Assembly (NCBI GenBank): GCA_963809545.1
Contig: CAWEKD010000005.1
Coordinates: forward strand, 682,001-746,000
DNA: 64,000 nt
Source: Natronosporangium sp035305625
GTDB lineage: Bacteria > Actinomycetota > Actinomycetes > Mycobacteriales > Micromonosporaceae
Reading direction: 5' to 3'
The notes beneath the pieces were generated by a model. That model searched no databases. It was not told the origin of the DNA and saw only the letters and a list, made by a program, of their open reading frames with translations. Below are positions 44,510 through 53,521 of this stretch, one piece after another (within the stretch, counting starts at the first letter, position 1; the number at the start of each line of letters is the position of its first letter). A program made the translations under genes and the position numbers.

Positions 44510-44695
44510 AGTTACCTGGACCCGTCCGGCGGTGGTGCACCCGGGCGGTGAGCTGATCCCGGCGTAGTCGCTGTAGGTCTGGGCCGCGCGTGGACAGGAA
44601 CGCCCACCGCATCGTCAGCAGCCGTTCTCCGTCTACAGTGACTTTTTTCGACCAGGGGCGACCTGCGCACCTCGAGGGTCGGGGGATTTGCACTG

Positions 44696-44820
44696 CTAGG
44701 TGAGGGCGCGGAAACGTTCGAACTCCCAGGAGAACTGCGCGTCCGCCGGCTCGTTGAGGTGGGTGGGGCGTGGCCAGGCGCCAGAACGCGCGGGTCAGGG
44801 CGGCGTTCGGCGAGGCCGGT
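44696..44820 (-). pseudogene. Possible C-terminal gene fragment
   Basis: Read on the minus strand, one frame gives ALTRAFWRLATPHP and a frame shifted by one base gives HLNEPADAQFSWEFERFRAL and a TAG stop at 44698-44696. The residue composition is protein-like, unlike random GC-rich frames, suggesting the frameshifted tail of a lost gene. The parent family is not recognised. Confidence 0.3.
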
Positions 44821-44862
44821 CACGGTCGGTAACGCTAAACCATGAAAGGTGGATGGCGCCCG

Positions 44863-44902
44863 TTGGCATCGGGGGAGTCGGGCTGTACTCTAACGATCGT
44901 TA
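44863..44902 (+). promoter_or_regulatory. Promoter with TetR-type operator for the acyl-CoA carboxylase genes
   Basis: TTGGCA (44863-44868), a 17-base spacer and TACTCT (44886-44891) form a plausible promoter. It is directly followed by the perfect 12-bp palindrome TAACGATCGTTA (44891-44902), spanning the expected transcription start. The layout is typical of repression by a TetR-family protein; the cluster's own TetR gene at 41473 is the prime candidate. Confidence 0.65.
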
Positions 44903-44928
44903 AGACAGCGAGGTCGTGAGGGGTCGCG

Positions 44929-46458
44929 GTGACGATCGAGGAGCTCGAGCTCGAGAAGCTGCGCGAGCGGGTGCATGCCGGTGGGGCGGAGCGCTACCAC
45001 GCCGCCAACGCGGCCAAGGGCAAGTTGTTCGCGCGGGAACGAGTGGCCCGGCTGGTCGATGAAGGGTCGTTCATCGAGGACGGAGAGCTGGCCAACGTGC
45101 TGGCCGACGGGCTACCCGCCGACGGTGTGATCACCGGCTCGGCCACTATCGACGGTCGACCGGTCTGCCTGATGGCCAACGACTCGACCGTGAAGGCCGG
45201 GTCGTGGGGCGCCCGCACCGTGGAAAAGATCATTCGCATCATCGAGCGGGCGTACGACACCGGCGTGCCGATGGTCTACCTGGTCGACTCGGCCGGAGCC
45301 CGGATCACCGACCAGGTGGAGTTGTTCCCGGGTCGGCGCGGCGCCGGGAAGATCTTCTGGAACCAGGTCCGCGCCTCCGGGTCGATTCCGCAGGTGTGTG
45401 CGCTGTTCGGTCCCAGCGCCGCCGGTGGGGCGTACATTCCGGCGTTCTGCGACGTGGTGGCGATGGTCGACGGCAACGCCAGCATGTACCTCGGCTCGGA
45501 CCGGATGGTCGAGATGGTCACCGGCGAGAAGACCACCCTGGAGGAGATGGGCGGGGCCAAGGTGCACTGCACCGAGAGCGGGGTGGGGCACTTCCTGTGC
45601 AAGGACGAGGACGAGGCGCTGGCGGTGGTACGCCGGTACCTGTCCTATCTGCCCAGCAACTGGACCGAGTCCCCGCCGGCCACCACCCCGGCCGCGCCAC
45701 CGGCCGGGACCGACCTGGCGGCGCTGGTGCCGGACAACGAGCGGCAGGCGTTCGACATGCGCCGGTTCATCAAGGGGCTGGTGGACGAAGGCTCGTTCTT
45801 CGAGATCCAGGCCCGGTGGGCCAGGGAGCTGACCGTCGGGTTCGCGCGGATGGCGGGGCAGCCGGTGGGCATCGTCGCCAACAACTCGATGTTCAAAGGC
45901 GGGGTGCTGTTCGTGGACTCCGCCGACAAGGCCGCCCGGTTCGTGCAGCTGTGCGATGCGTTCAACGTGCCGCTGCTGTTCCTGGCCGACGTTCCGGGGT
46001 TCATGGTCGGCACCGCGGTGGAGAAGGAAGGGATCATCCGGCACGGCGCCAAGATGATCAGCGCTATCTCCGAGGCCACGGTGCCGAAGATCTGCGTGGT
46101 GGTCCGTAAGGCGTACGGCGCCGGACTGTACGCGATGGCCGGGCCGGGGTTCGAACCGGACGCCACCCTGGCGCTGCCCACCGCCCGGATCGCGGTGATG
46201 GGGGCGGAGGCGGCGGTGAACGCGGTCTACGCCAAGAAGATCGCTGCTCTGCCGGAGGAAGAGCGCGCGGAGTTCGTCGCCACCAAGCGACGGGAGTACG
46301 AAGCCGACATCGACATCATTCGGCTGGCCAGTGAGCTGGTGGTCGACGCGGTGATCCCGCCCCACCAGTTGCGCGACGAAGTGATCCGCCGGTTCGAACG
46401 AGCCCGGCGTAAGGATCGCCACTTCTCGCGCCGGCGGCACGGGGTGACCCCCGTCTGA
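44929..46458 (+). CDS. Acyl-CoA carboxylase carboxyltransferase (beta) subunit
   Basis: Transfers the carboxyl group from carboxybiotin to an acyl-CoA. The 509-residue single-chain carboxyltransferase belongs to the PccB/MccB type, with two crotonase-fold halves. The N-terminal half has YLVDSAGARITDQVELFPGR and the oxyanion-type FGPSAAGGAYIPAFCD; the C-terminal half has FVDSADKAARFVQLCDAF, FLADVPGFMVGTAVE and VVVRKAYGAGLYAMAGPGF. GTG 44929. The neighbouring HMG-CoA lyase and dehydrogenase make methylcrotonyl-CoA the likely substrate. It must work with the biotin carboxylase at 42069 and an unlinked carrier. Confidence 0.95.
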   Translation: MTIEELELEKLRERVHAGGAERYHAANAAKGKLFARERVARLVDEGSFIEDGELANVLADGLPADGVITGSATIDGRPVCLMANDSTVKAGSWGARTVEKIIRIIERAYDTGVPMVYLVDSAGARITDQVELFPGRRGAGKIFWNQVRASGSIPQVCALFGPSAAGGAYIPAFCDVVAMVDGNASMYLGSDRMVEMVTGEKTTLEEMGGAKVHCTESGVGHFLCKDEDEALAVVRRYLSYLPSNWTESPPATTPAAPPAGTDLAALVPDNERQAFDMRRFIKGLVDEGSFFEIQARWARELTVGFARMAGQPVGIVANNSMFKGGVLFVDSADKAARFVQLCDAFNVPLLFLADVPGFMVGTAVEKEGIIRHGAKMISAISEATVPKICVVVRKAYGAGLYAMAGPGFEPDATLALPTARIAVMGAEAAVNAVYAKKIAALPEEERAEFVATKRREYEADIDIIRLASELVVDAVIPPHQLRDEVIRRFERARRKDRHFSRRRHGVTPV

Positions 46459-46480
46459 CCCGACCCGAGGAGGAATCGAC

Positions 46481-47635
46481 ATGCTCAACGACGAGCGCCG
46501 GGCACTACAGGAGACGGTGCGGGAGTTCGCCCAAGAGGTCATCGCGCCGAACATCGCTACGTACTACGAGCAGCACGCGTTCCCGTACGACATCATCCGG
46601 CAGATGGGCAAGATGGGCCTGTTCGGACTGCCCTTCCCGGAGAAGTACGGCGGTATGGGCGGGGACTACTTCGCGCTCTGCCTCGCGATTGAGGAATTGG
46701 CCCGAGTGGACTCCTCGGTCGCGATCACGCTGGAGGCGGCGGTCTCCCTCGGGGCGATGCCGATCTACCGGTTCGGCACCGAGGAGCAGCGGCAGAAGTG
46801 GCTGCCGAAGTTGGTGACCGGGGAGGCGCTGGCCGGGTTCGGGTTGACCGAGCCTGGCTGTGGCTCCGACGCGGGCGCCACCCAGACCCGGGCGGTGTTC
46901 GATCCGGACACCAATGAATGGGTGATCAACGGTTCTAAAATCTTCATCACCAACTCGGGCACCGACATCACCGCGTTGGTGACCGTGACCGCGGTGACCG
47001 GCACCCGCGAGGACGGCTCCAAGGAGATCTCCACCATCATCGTGCCCAATGGCACCCCCGGGTTCACGGTGCAGCCGAACTACTCCAAGGTCGGCTGGTG
47101 CGCCTCCGATACGCACGAGCTCAACTTCGACGACTGCCGGGTGCCGGCGGAGAACCTGCTCGGGGAGCGTGGCCGCGGGTTTGCCCAATTTCTACAGATC
47201 CTGGACGAGGGACGGATCGCGATCGCGGCCCTGGCGGTCGGGCTGGGACAAGGCTGCATCGACGAGTCGCTGAAGTACGCCCAGCAGCGACAGGCGTTCG
47301 GGCAGCCCATCAGCAATTTCCAGGCGATCCAGTTCATGCTGGCCGACATGGAGGTGCGTACCCACACCTCCCGGCTGGCCTACTACGAGGCGGCCCGGAA
47401 GATGCTCGCCGGTGAGCCGTTCAAGAAGGAGGCGGCGATCGCCAAGCTGTACGCCTCGGAGTGCGCGGTGGACAGTGCCCGGGCCGCCACCCAGATCCAC
47501 GGTGGGTACGGGTTCATGAACGAGACTCCGGTGGCCCGGTTCTGGCGCGACTCCAAGATCTTGGAGATCGGGGAGGGCACCTCGGAGATTCAGCGGATGG
47601 TGATCGCCCGAGAGATGGGGGTCGGTTCGGTCTAA
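46481..47635 (+). CDS. Acyl-CoA dehydrogenase
   Basis: FAD-dependent alpha,beta-dehydrogenation of an acyl-CoA thioester, 384 residues. N-terminal helical domain (RRALQETVREFAQEVIAPNI), FAD/substrate loops AGFGLTEPGCGSDAGATQT and WVINGSKIFITNSGTD, then TQIHGGYGFMNETPVARFWR and the C-terminal LEIGEGTSEIQRMVIARE containing the usual catalytic Glu position. ATG 46481, 22 bases after the carboxyltransferase stop, with GAGGAG as ribosome site. The cluster suggests isovaleryl-CoA, but isovaleryl-type enzymes often place the base elsewhere, so a different short-chain acyl-CoA is possible. Confidence 0.94.
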   Translation: MLNDERRALQETVREFAQEVIAPNIATYYEQHAFPYDIIRQMGKMGLFGLPFPEKYGGMGGDYFALCLAIEELARVDSSVAITLEAAVSLGAMPIYRFGTEEQRQKWLPKLVTGEALAGFGLTEPGCGSDAGATQTRAVFDPDTNEWVINGSKIFITNSGTDITALVTVTAVTGTREDGSKEISTIIVPNGTPGFTVQPNYSKVGWCASDTHELNFDDCRVPAENLLGERGRGFAQFLQILDEGRIAIAALAVGLGQGCIDESLKYAQQRQAFGQPISNFQAIQFMLADMEVRTHTSRLAYYEAARKMLAGEPFKKEAAIAKLYASECAVDSARAATQIHGGYGFMNETPVARFWRDSKILEIGEGTSEIQRMVIAREMGVGSV

Positions 47636-47729
47636 CCGCCACCGACTGTCAGATTCCCGGCAAGGGCTGCGTCGGTTGTCCGACAACTCGCACCCGTTGG
47701 CGGGTATGCCCGCCTACGCTGGCTTGACC

Positions 47730-50114
47730 ATGTGTGCCGACGGTGTGAGCGTGGACTTCGGAGTGCTGTTACGGGAGCGCCGCCGGGCGGCCGGACTCAC
47801 CCAGGCCGAGCTGGCGGCTCGCTCCGGGTTGGCGGTGCGGACGGTCCGGGAAGCGGAACGGGGCCGCACCGCCCGCCCACAGCGCAGCACCGCGCTGCTA
47901 CTAGCGGATGCATTGTGTCTGACCGGGGCGGAGCGAGCGGGGTTTCTGGGGGCGGCCCGGGGCGGAGCGCCGCCGATCCCGCTGCCTCGCACCCCGGCCG
48001 CTTCACCCGAACGCCCCTCCGGACTGCCCCCGGTGACCGGGGAACTGTCGGGTCGGGACAGCCACCTGGACCAGCTGGCCGAACTGGTGACCACGAGTGG
48101 TCCCAGCCCGGTGGCCCTGGTGGGGGTGGCCGGGGTGGGGAAGAGCAGCCTAGCCCTGGCGTTGGCCCACCGGTTGGCCGGTGGGCCAGCCCGGTTCACG
48201 GTCCAGTGGCTGCAGGTCGCGCCCGGTTGGAGCGAGGCGGACCTGCGCGCGTTGATCGATGCCGACCCACCGGTCGGGCAACGGCTCCTGGTACTGGATG
48301 GTGCGGACCGGGCCCCGGCCGCGGTGCGCGCCGCCTTGGGGCGACCGACCGGGATGCGCATCATCACCACCGGTCGGGTGCCGATCGGTCTCCCCGGGGA
48401 GCGACTCTGGCCGGTCCCACCGCTCGCGGCACCGCCCCGTACGGCCGAACTGGAGTTGTCGGAGGCGCTGCGGTACCCGGCGGTGGCGGTGTTGGCGGAG
48501 CAGATAGCGGCGGTCCGGTCGGAGCCGGTGCACCCCGACGAGGTGTCGGCGTTGGTGGGGCTGGTCCGCCAACTGGGCGGACTCCCGGGAGTGCTGGCGA
48601 TGGTCGCCGAGCAGGCGCGGCTACTGCCGTTGGCGGAGATCCTGCGCCGGCTCGCCGGTCGGGAGTTGGACCTGGCCGGCGCGGATGCGGAGCCGCTGCG
48701 GGAGGCCCTGACGATCAGCTATCGGGCGCTGCGCCCGGCCGAGCAGCGGGCGCTGCGCTGGCTATCGGTGTTCTGGGGTCGGTGGTCGGTGGAGCAGGCC
48801 GAGCAGTTGCTCGGCTCCGGGGATCCGGTTCCGGTGCTGGATCGGCTGGTCAGTCTGGGACTGGCCGAAATCGACGGCACGCGGGAGCACCGGTTCCAGC
48901 TGCTGCCGCTGGTCCGGCAGTTCGCCCGGGAACAGGCGGAGCGGTGCGGTGAGCTGACCGCGGCCCGGCGAGCCCATGCGACGGTGGTGACCCGGGTGGT
49001 GGAACGGTGCGCGGCCGCGCAGGTCGGCCCGCACCATCGGGCCGCCCGGGCGCGGATGGAGGCGCTCACCCCCGACGTGTGGGCGGCCTTGAACCACGCC
49101 ACCAACCACGACCCCCCGACCGCGTTACGGTTGGCCGCCGCGTTACCGGGCTGGTGGCGTCAGCGGGGACAGGGGGAGGTCGGGCGCTGTTGGCTGCGGC
49201 GCTTGCTGGCCGATCCGCGGACTGATCGGGCCGATCCCGGGGTCCGGGCCTGGGCCTCGCTCGGGTTGGCCCAGCTCGCCTATGAGCAGGGCGACGGAGA
49301 AGCGGAACGCGCGGCCGCCCAGACCGCCCTGGACATCTTCGCCGCTCGGGGAGAAGTGAGCGGGCAGTTGGCGGCTGGCCGGACCCTGAGCGCGATCTGC
49401 GTCGCCGCGGGCGAGTACGACCAGGCTCGGACGTACGCGCTGCGGGTGCTGGCGACGGCCGAACGGCATGGTCGGCGGCGGGAGGCGGCGCTGATTCAGC
49501 TCATGCTGGCCTGGCACGACCTGCGGATGGGGGAACTGGCTTCTGCCCGCCACCGGCTCGCGGCCGCCGACCGGTTGGGGGCGGAGGCGGGTGATCCGTG
49601 GCCGCGGGCGCTGGCGGTAGCCGGTGCCGCGGAGCTGTTCCGGTTGGCCGGCCGGGGGGAGCAGGCGCTGGCCACCGGCCAGCGGGCATTGGTCCAGTTA
49701 GGACAGTTGGGGGACGCGGGTCATCGATGGCGGGTGCTGGGCACGATCGGGCAGGCGTTGGCGTCGCTGGGGCGGGTGGCCGAAGCCGAGCAGGTGCTGG
49801 TGCGGCTGCGCGGTGAGGCGAAGCGGGCCCCGGTGACCGGGGTCTGCGCCGCGATCGAGGCTCGGCTGGCGCTGGCCCGAGGGGACCGGATCCTGGCGAT
49901 GGAGTGGTTCACCGCGGCCGCCACCGCCTACCGAACCGGGTCGGACCGGCGCGAGCTGCTGGAGGTGCTGGTGGAACTGGCCTGCTTGGTCGACGCGGAG
50001 CGGCGTCGGGAGCTGCTGGCCGAAGCACAGGAGCTGTGCCGCCGGGACGGGTTCACGCTGCTGCCCCGGGAGCGGGCGCGGCTGGCGGAGTTGCGGAGCG
50101 GGGCTGCTCGGTGA
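47730..50114 (+). CDS. XRE-STAND-TPR signalling regulator
   Basis: About 794 residues. An XRE helix-turn-helix leads (FGVLLRERRRAAGLTQAELA, SGLAVRTVREAERGR). A STAND/NB-ARC NTPase follows, with Walker A GVAGVGKSSLALALAH near residue 140, Walker B QRLLVLDGAD and GLPGVLAMVAEQARLLPLAE. A winged-helix region (LRWLSVFWGRWSVEQAE) precedes a long array of TPR-like helical repeats from about residue 480 to the end. This is the actinomycete AfsR/SARP-like regulator layout without the BTAD domain. Start choice is uncertain (TTG 47676, ATG 47706, ATG 47730, GTG 47748). Target unknown. Confidence 0.87.
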   Translation: MCADGVSVDFGVLLRERRRAAGLTQAELAARSGLAVRTVREAERGRTARPQRSTALLLADALCLTGAERAGFLGAARGGAPPIPLPRTPAASPERPSGLPPVTGELSGRDSHLDQLAELVTTSGPSPVALVGVAGVGKSSLALALAHRLAGGPARFTVQWLQVAPGWSEADLRALIDADPPVGQRLLVLDGADRAPAAVRAALGRPTGMRIITTGRVPIGLPGERLWPVPPLAAPPRTAELELSEALRYPAVAVLAEQIAAVRSEPVHPDEVSALVGLVRQLGGLPGVLAMVAEQARLLPLAEILRRLAGRELDLAGADAEPLREALTISYRALRPAEQRALRWLSVFWGRWSVEQAEQLLGSGDPVPVLDRLVSLGLAEIDGTREHRFQLLPLVRQFAREQAERCGELTAARRAHATVVTRVVERCAAAQVGPHHRAARARMEALTPDVWAALNHATNHDPPTALRLAAALPGWWRQRGQGEVGRCWLRRLLADPRTDRADPGVRAWASLGLAQLAYEQGDGEAERAAAQTALDIFAARGEVSGQLAAGRTLSAICVAAGEYDQARTYALRVLATAERHGRRREAALIQLMLAWHDLRMGELASARHRLAAADRLGAEAGDPWPRALAVAGAAELFRLAGRGEQALATGQRALVQLGQLGDAGHRWRVLGTIGQALASLGRVAEAEQVLVRLRGEAKRAPVTGVCAAIEARLALARGDRILAMEWFTAAATAYRTGSDRRELLEVLVELACLVDAERRRELLAEAQELCRRDGFTLLPRERARLAELRSGAAR

Positions 50115-50129
50115 CGGCCCGCGACGGGG

Positions 50130-50708
50130 TCAGGCGGCCGGGTCGGGGAGCTCGCTCCGGGACTGCTCCGGTGCGGTGGCCGCCAGCTCGGGGGCGGGCA
50201 CCGTAGGCGCCTCTTCCGAGGGCGCCGCTGGGCTGGAGTTGCTCTTGCCCGGCATCCCGCCTGGATGCACCTCGTCCCGGATCTGCCGGAGCCGGGTGGT
50301 CAGCAGGGTGAGCTCGGCCGGGGAGAACCGGCCGGTGAAGTGGCGCTCCAGGAGCGCCACATGTTCCGGGAGCGCCGCGGCCAACCGCTCTTCCCCCGCC
50401 GCGGTGAGCACCGCCCAGGCGCCCCGGCGATCGTTCGGGCAGGCTTGCCGACAGACCAGTTCCCGTCGCTCGAGTCGATCCACCACCCGGGTGATTCCGC
50501 TGGTGGTGAGCGCGACCTGGCCGGCCAGTTCGGTCATCCGTAGCTGTCGCTGCGGGGAACGGGCAAGCCGGACCAGCACCTCGAACTCCACCAGTGAGAG
50601 CCCGTGCTCGGCCAGCTGCTCGGACAAGACGCCGGATAGTCCGGCGTAGACCTCAGCGAGCAGGCCGAACGCGGTGATCCGTGGGTCGTCGTACCGGGTG
50701 GCTCCCAT
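50130..50708 (-). CDS. MarR-family transcriptional regulator
   Basis: 192 residues. Winged helix: LSLVEFEVLVRLARSPQRQL, ELAGQVALTTSGITRVVDRL then ERRELVCRQACPNDRRGAWA (wing with Cys). The C-terminal 45 residues are a Pro/Ala/Ser/Glu tail not usual for MarR. One Cys at about residue 83 and another at 88 could sense redox or thiol stress (inference). Divergent from the glutamate-cysteine-ligase-like gene, 163 bases away. The promoter gap holds GATT-N6-AATC at its start. Confidence 0.92.
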   Translation of the reverse strand: MGATRYDDPRITAFGLLAEVYAGLSGVLSEQLAEHGLSLVEFEVLVRLARSPQRQLRMTELAGQVALTTSGITRVVDRLERRELVCRQACPNDRRGAWAVLTAAGEERLAAALPEHVALLERHFTGRFSPAELTLLTTRLRQIRDEVHPGGMPGKSNSSPAAPSEEAPTVPAPELAATAPEQSRSELPDPAA

Positions 50709-50735
50709 ATGTTGATTCTAGCCAATCTTGATCTT
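50709..50735. promoter_or_regulatory. Candidate MarR operator
   Basis: Immediately upstream of the marR start codon, ATGTTGATTCTAGCCAATCT contains the inverted repeat GATT-CTAGCC-AATC, and a further TTGAT follows. Position and symmetry suit autoregulation. The gap to 50871 also holds the divergent promoter; no clear hexamers. Confidence 0.4.
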
Positions 50736-50871
50736 GCAGTTACTGATTCGACAATTACCCCGGTACCGCGGCGGTAAACCCTAAAAATAGTCCGATTTAT
50801 CCCTGGTAGAAGAGCTTCATGATTCCTTACGGTAGATATGCCAGTACCCACCGCAATGGGAAGGCGTGTCG

Positions 50872-52347
50872 ATGGGTGAGGAAGTCGAGCCGCTGACCTT
50901 CACTCGTGCGGACCGCACCCGCTACCGGAACAAGGTGCGCCGGTGCTTGGACGTGTTCGCGCTCATGTTGGACGAATTTCGGTTCGACACCGAACGTCCC
51001 ATGACCGGGTTAGAGATCGAGCTGGATTTAGTCACGCCGGACGCGGAGCCGGCGATGCGGAACAGTGAGGTCCTGCGGAGCCTGGCCGATCCCGCCTTCC
51101 AGACCGAACTCGGCCAGTTCAACCTGGAACTGAACGCCAGCCCCCGGTTGATCGCCGGACGGGGGTTCGCCGACTACGAACACGACCTCCTGGACCGGCT
51201 GGGGCGGGCCGACGACTGGGCCGCGAAGGTAGACGCCACCCTGCTGCTGATCGGCATCCTCCCCACCCTCACCCCCGACCACACCGTGCTCGCGCACCTG
51301 TCCCCCGACCCCCGCTACCGGTTGCTCAACGAGCAGATCGTGAACGCCCGGGGAGAGGACATCAAGCTGGACATCCGCGGGGTGGAGCAACTGCGGACCA
51401 CCACGGACTCGATCGGGCCGGAGGCGGCCGGGACCAGCGTTCAGTGCCACCTGCAGGTGGCCCCGGACACCTTCGCCGCGTACTGGAACGCCTCGCAAGC
51501 GATCGCGGGGGTGCAGGTGGCGCTGGCCGCCAACGCGCCCTACCTGTTCGGGCGGCAGTTGTGGCAGGAGACCCGGATCGCCTTGTTCGAACAGGCCACC
51601 GACACCCGCTCGGATGAGTTGAAAGCCCAGGGGGTACGGCCGCGGGCGTGGTTCGGCGAGCGATGGATCAGTTCGATCTTCGATTTGTTCGAAGAGAACG
51701 TCCGGTACTACCCGCCGCTGCTGCCGATCTGCGAGGACGAAGATCCGGTGGCGGTCCTGGAGGCCGGCGGAGTGCCGCGGCTCGGGGAGCTGCGGCTGCA
51801 CAACGGCACCGTCTACCGGTGGAACCGACCGGTGTACGACGTGATGGACGGCCGCCCTCACCTACGGGTGGAGAACCGGGTGCTGCCGTCCGGTCCGACG
51901 GTGGTCGACTTGCTGGCCAACGCCGCCTTCTACTTCGGACTCATCCGGGCCCTGGCGGAGGAGGATCGGCCGGTCTGGAGCCAGCTGACGTTCTCCGCGG
52001 CGGAGGAGAACTTCCACCAGGCCGCCCGGCAGGGCATCCGGGCGGTCCTGCACTGGCCCCGTGTAGGGGAGGTGCCCGCCACCGAGCTCGTGCTGCGCTG
52101 GCTGCTGCCCAAGGCGTACGAGGGGCTGGACCGGTACGGAGTCGACCCGGACCTGCGGGACCGGCTGCTCGGTGTCATCGAACAGCGCTGCCTGACCGGG
52201 CGGAACGGGGCGGTCTGGCAGGTGGAGATGGTGCAGGCGGCGGAGCGGCGGGGATTGTCCCGGCCGGCGGCGCTCCGGGAGATGCTGCGTCGCTACCTCG
52301 TTCATCAGCGCAGCAACCAGCCGGTGCACTCCTGGCCGCTGGAGTGA
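50872..52347 (+). CDS. Glutamate--cysteine ligase-family (GCS2-like) protein
   Basis: ATP-dependent carboxylate-amine ligase family, about 491 residues. Motifs: MTGLEIELDLVTPDAEPAMR near the N-terminus (metal-binding Glu pair), LGQFNLELNASPRLI, GTSVQCHLQVAPDTFAAYWN and the segment RVENRVLPSGPTVVDLLANA. ATG 50872 has GGAAGG seven bases upstream; GTG 50866 is too close to it. In a mycothiol-using actinomycete the product may be gamma-glutamylcysteine (for example for ergothioneine or other metabolites), but the amine acceptor is not determined. Confidence 0.85.
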   Translation: MGEEVEPLTFTRADRTRYRNKVRRCLDVFALMLDEFRFDTERPMTGLEIELDLVTPDAEPAMRNSEVLRSLADPAFQTELGQFNLELNASPRLIAGRGFADYEHDLLDRLGRADDWAAKVDATLLLIGILPTLTPDHTVLAHLSPDPRYRLLNEQIVNARGEDIKLDIRGVEQLRTTTDSIGPEAAGTSVQCHLQVAPDTFAAYWNASQAIAGVQVALAANAPYLFGRQLWQETRIALFEQATDTRSDELKAQGVRPRAWFGERWISSIFDLFEENVRYYPPLLPICEDEDPVAVLEAGGVPRLGELRLHNGTVYRWNRPVYDVMDGRPHLRVENRVLPSGPTVVDLLANAAFYFGLIRALAEEDRPVWSQLTFSAAEENFHQAARQGIRAVLHWPRVGEVPATELVLRWLLPKAYEGLDRYGVDPDLRDRLLGVIEQRCLTGRNGAVWQVEMVQAAERRGLSRPAALREMLRRYLVHQRSNQPVHSWPLE

Positions 52348-52352
52348 CGTGG

Positions 52353-52383
52353 GCGGCCCGGCGGCGTTCGCGGGCCGGGCCGC
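52353..52383. terminator. Bidirectional hairpin terminator
   Basis: GCGGCCCGGC (52353-52362) and GCCGGGCCGC (52374-52383) form a perfect 10-bp stem with an 11-base loop. It sits in the 42-base gap between convergent genes ending at 52347 and 52390. Confidence 0.75.
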
Positions 52384-52389
52384 TGCGGC

Positions 52390-53439
52390 CTAGTTGCCGG
52401 TCCGGGGCGGAGGGACGGTCGTCTGCGGTGAGCTCGCCTCGGTGGCGGAGTCGAGTTCCGGATCGGTGGGCTCTGCGGGCGAGGCGGACTCCGCTGCCCC
52501 CTCATCCGGCGTCTGCTCCTCCGGTGCGGCGGGAGCCGGCTTCGCCGCCGGTGGGGTGGGGCGGGGGCGGACCAGGCTGGTCACGAGGGCGCCCAGCACA
52601 CCGACGAGCACCAGGTACGGCAGCAACAGGTGGCGGGACAGGTCCATCGCTGCCGCGCTCGTGAGATCCGGCTGGGCGACGAGGTAAGCCACCGTCAACA
52701 CCAGCGGGCCCGCCCCACCGGACAGCACCACCCCCACGGGGTGGTCCCTGCGCCGGGCGGCCGGCACCGCCGCCAGCGCTCCGGTCACGAGCACCGCCGC
52801 CAGGGGCAGCGCCGCGTCCGACAACAGGACAGTCCGGAACCACGGCCCCTCGGCGGTGGTTTCCCAGAAGCCCAACGGGATCCGGGTCGGATCCGCGCCT
52901 CCGACTACCTGCGTGGTCACCGCCGCTACCCCGAGCAGCCACACCCAGCCGGTAGTGGCGAGCAGATTGGTGGCGACCGGACGGGCGGCGAGCGCCGCGA
53001 CCGCGAGCACCACCCCGGTCACCACCCCGGCGGCGGTGTAGCCGGCGGCGGTGGCGGCGAGGGAACCGGACACCTGGGGGAGGTCGGCGGTCCGAGCCGG
53101 CAGCATGACCAGCAGCACCGTGATCGAACCCCCCAGCCCGGCCGCGAGGCCGAGTACGGGACGCCACAGCCACCGGGTCAGCCGGTCGGTCGTCTCCGGC
53201 TGGCCGGTGTTGGCGGGATCAACCCCGAGCCGGTGCGCGATCACCGCACCGAGGATCACCGAATTGGCGGCGATCCAGACCGCCCAACTGAGGTTCGTGG
53301 TCCCGATGGACGGATCGGAGCGGCCGTGGGTCCAGTGAATGATGTCGAGCCCGTAGCCCAGGCCGAGCTGGGCCGCGCCCACCGCCACGCCGACCCCCGC
53401 CGCGGTGGCGACCGTACCGCCCCATCCTCGTACGACCAT
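52390..53439 (-). CDS. Multi-pass membrane protein, unassigned
   Basis: 349 residues with about eight hydrophobic segments, starting TVATAAGVGVAVGAAQLGLG and including LVMLPARTADLPQ, GYTAAGVVTGVVLAVAALAA and LLLPYLVLVGVLGALVTSLV. The first loop carries YGLDIIHWTHGRSDPSIGTT. The last 70 residues are a cytosolic-type Pro/Glu/Ala-rich tail. I recognise no family or transporter motif. Start ATG 53439. Confidence 0.8.
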   Translation of the reverse strand: MVVRGWGGTVATAAGVGVAVGAAQLGLGYGLDIIHWTHGRSDPSIGTTNLSWAVWIAANSVILGAVIAHRLGVDPANTGQPETTDRLTRWLWRPVLGLAAGLGGSITVLLVMLPARTADLPQVSGSLAATAAGYTAAGVVTGVVLAVAALAARPVATNLLATTGWVWLLGVAAVTTQVVGGADPTRIPLGFWETTAEGPWFRTVLLSDAALPLAAVLVTGALAAVPAARRRDHPVGVVLSGGAGPLVLTVAYLVAQPDLTSAAAMDLSRHLLLPYLVLVGVLGALVTSLVRPRPTPPAAKPAPAAPEEQTPDEGAAESASPAEPTDPELDSATEASSPQTTVPPPRTGN

Positions 53440-53521
53440 GCCGGGCAGCGTAGCGCTCGCCGGCCGCCCCCGCGAGCCCGCGCAGGTGCCGGTCTACCGC
53501 CGGCGACGGTACGGTTGCTCT

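Larger units (their letters stand above)
44445..44890. other. Intergenic region with terminator and possible gene remnant
   Basis: The 484 bases before the carboxyltransferase hold a terminator (44467-44509), a possible minus-strand coding fossil (44696-44820) and the promoter/operator at 44863-44902. No intact gene, and in particular no biotin-carrier motif, was found. Confidence 0.6.

Noticed and set aside
47730..50114. Antiviral STAND (Avs) defence gene
   Set aside because: No effector nuclease, protease or Sir2-like domain is present. An N-terminal XRE DNA-binding domain and TPR sensor indicate a transcription regulator instead.
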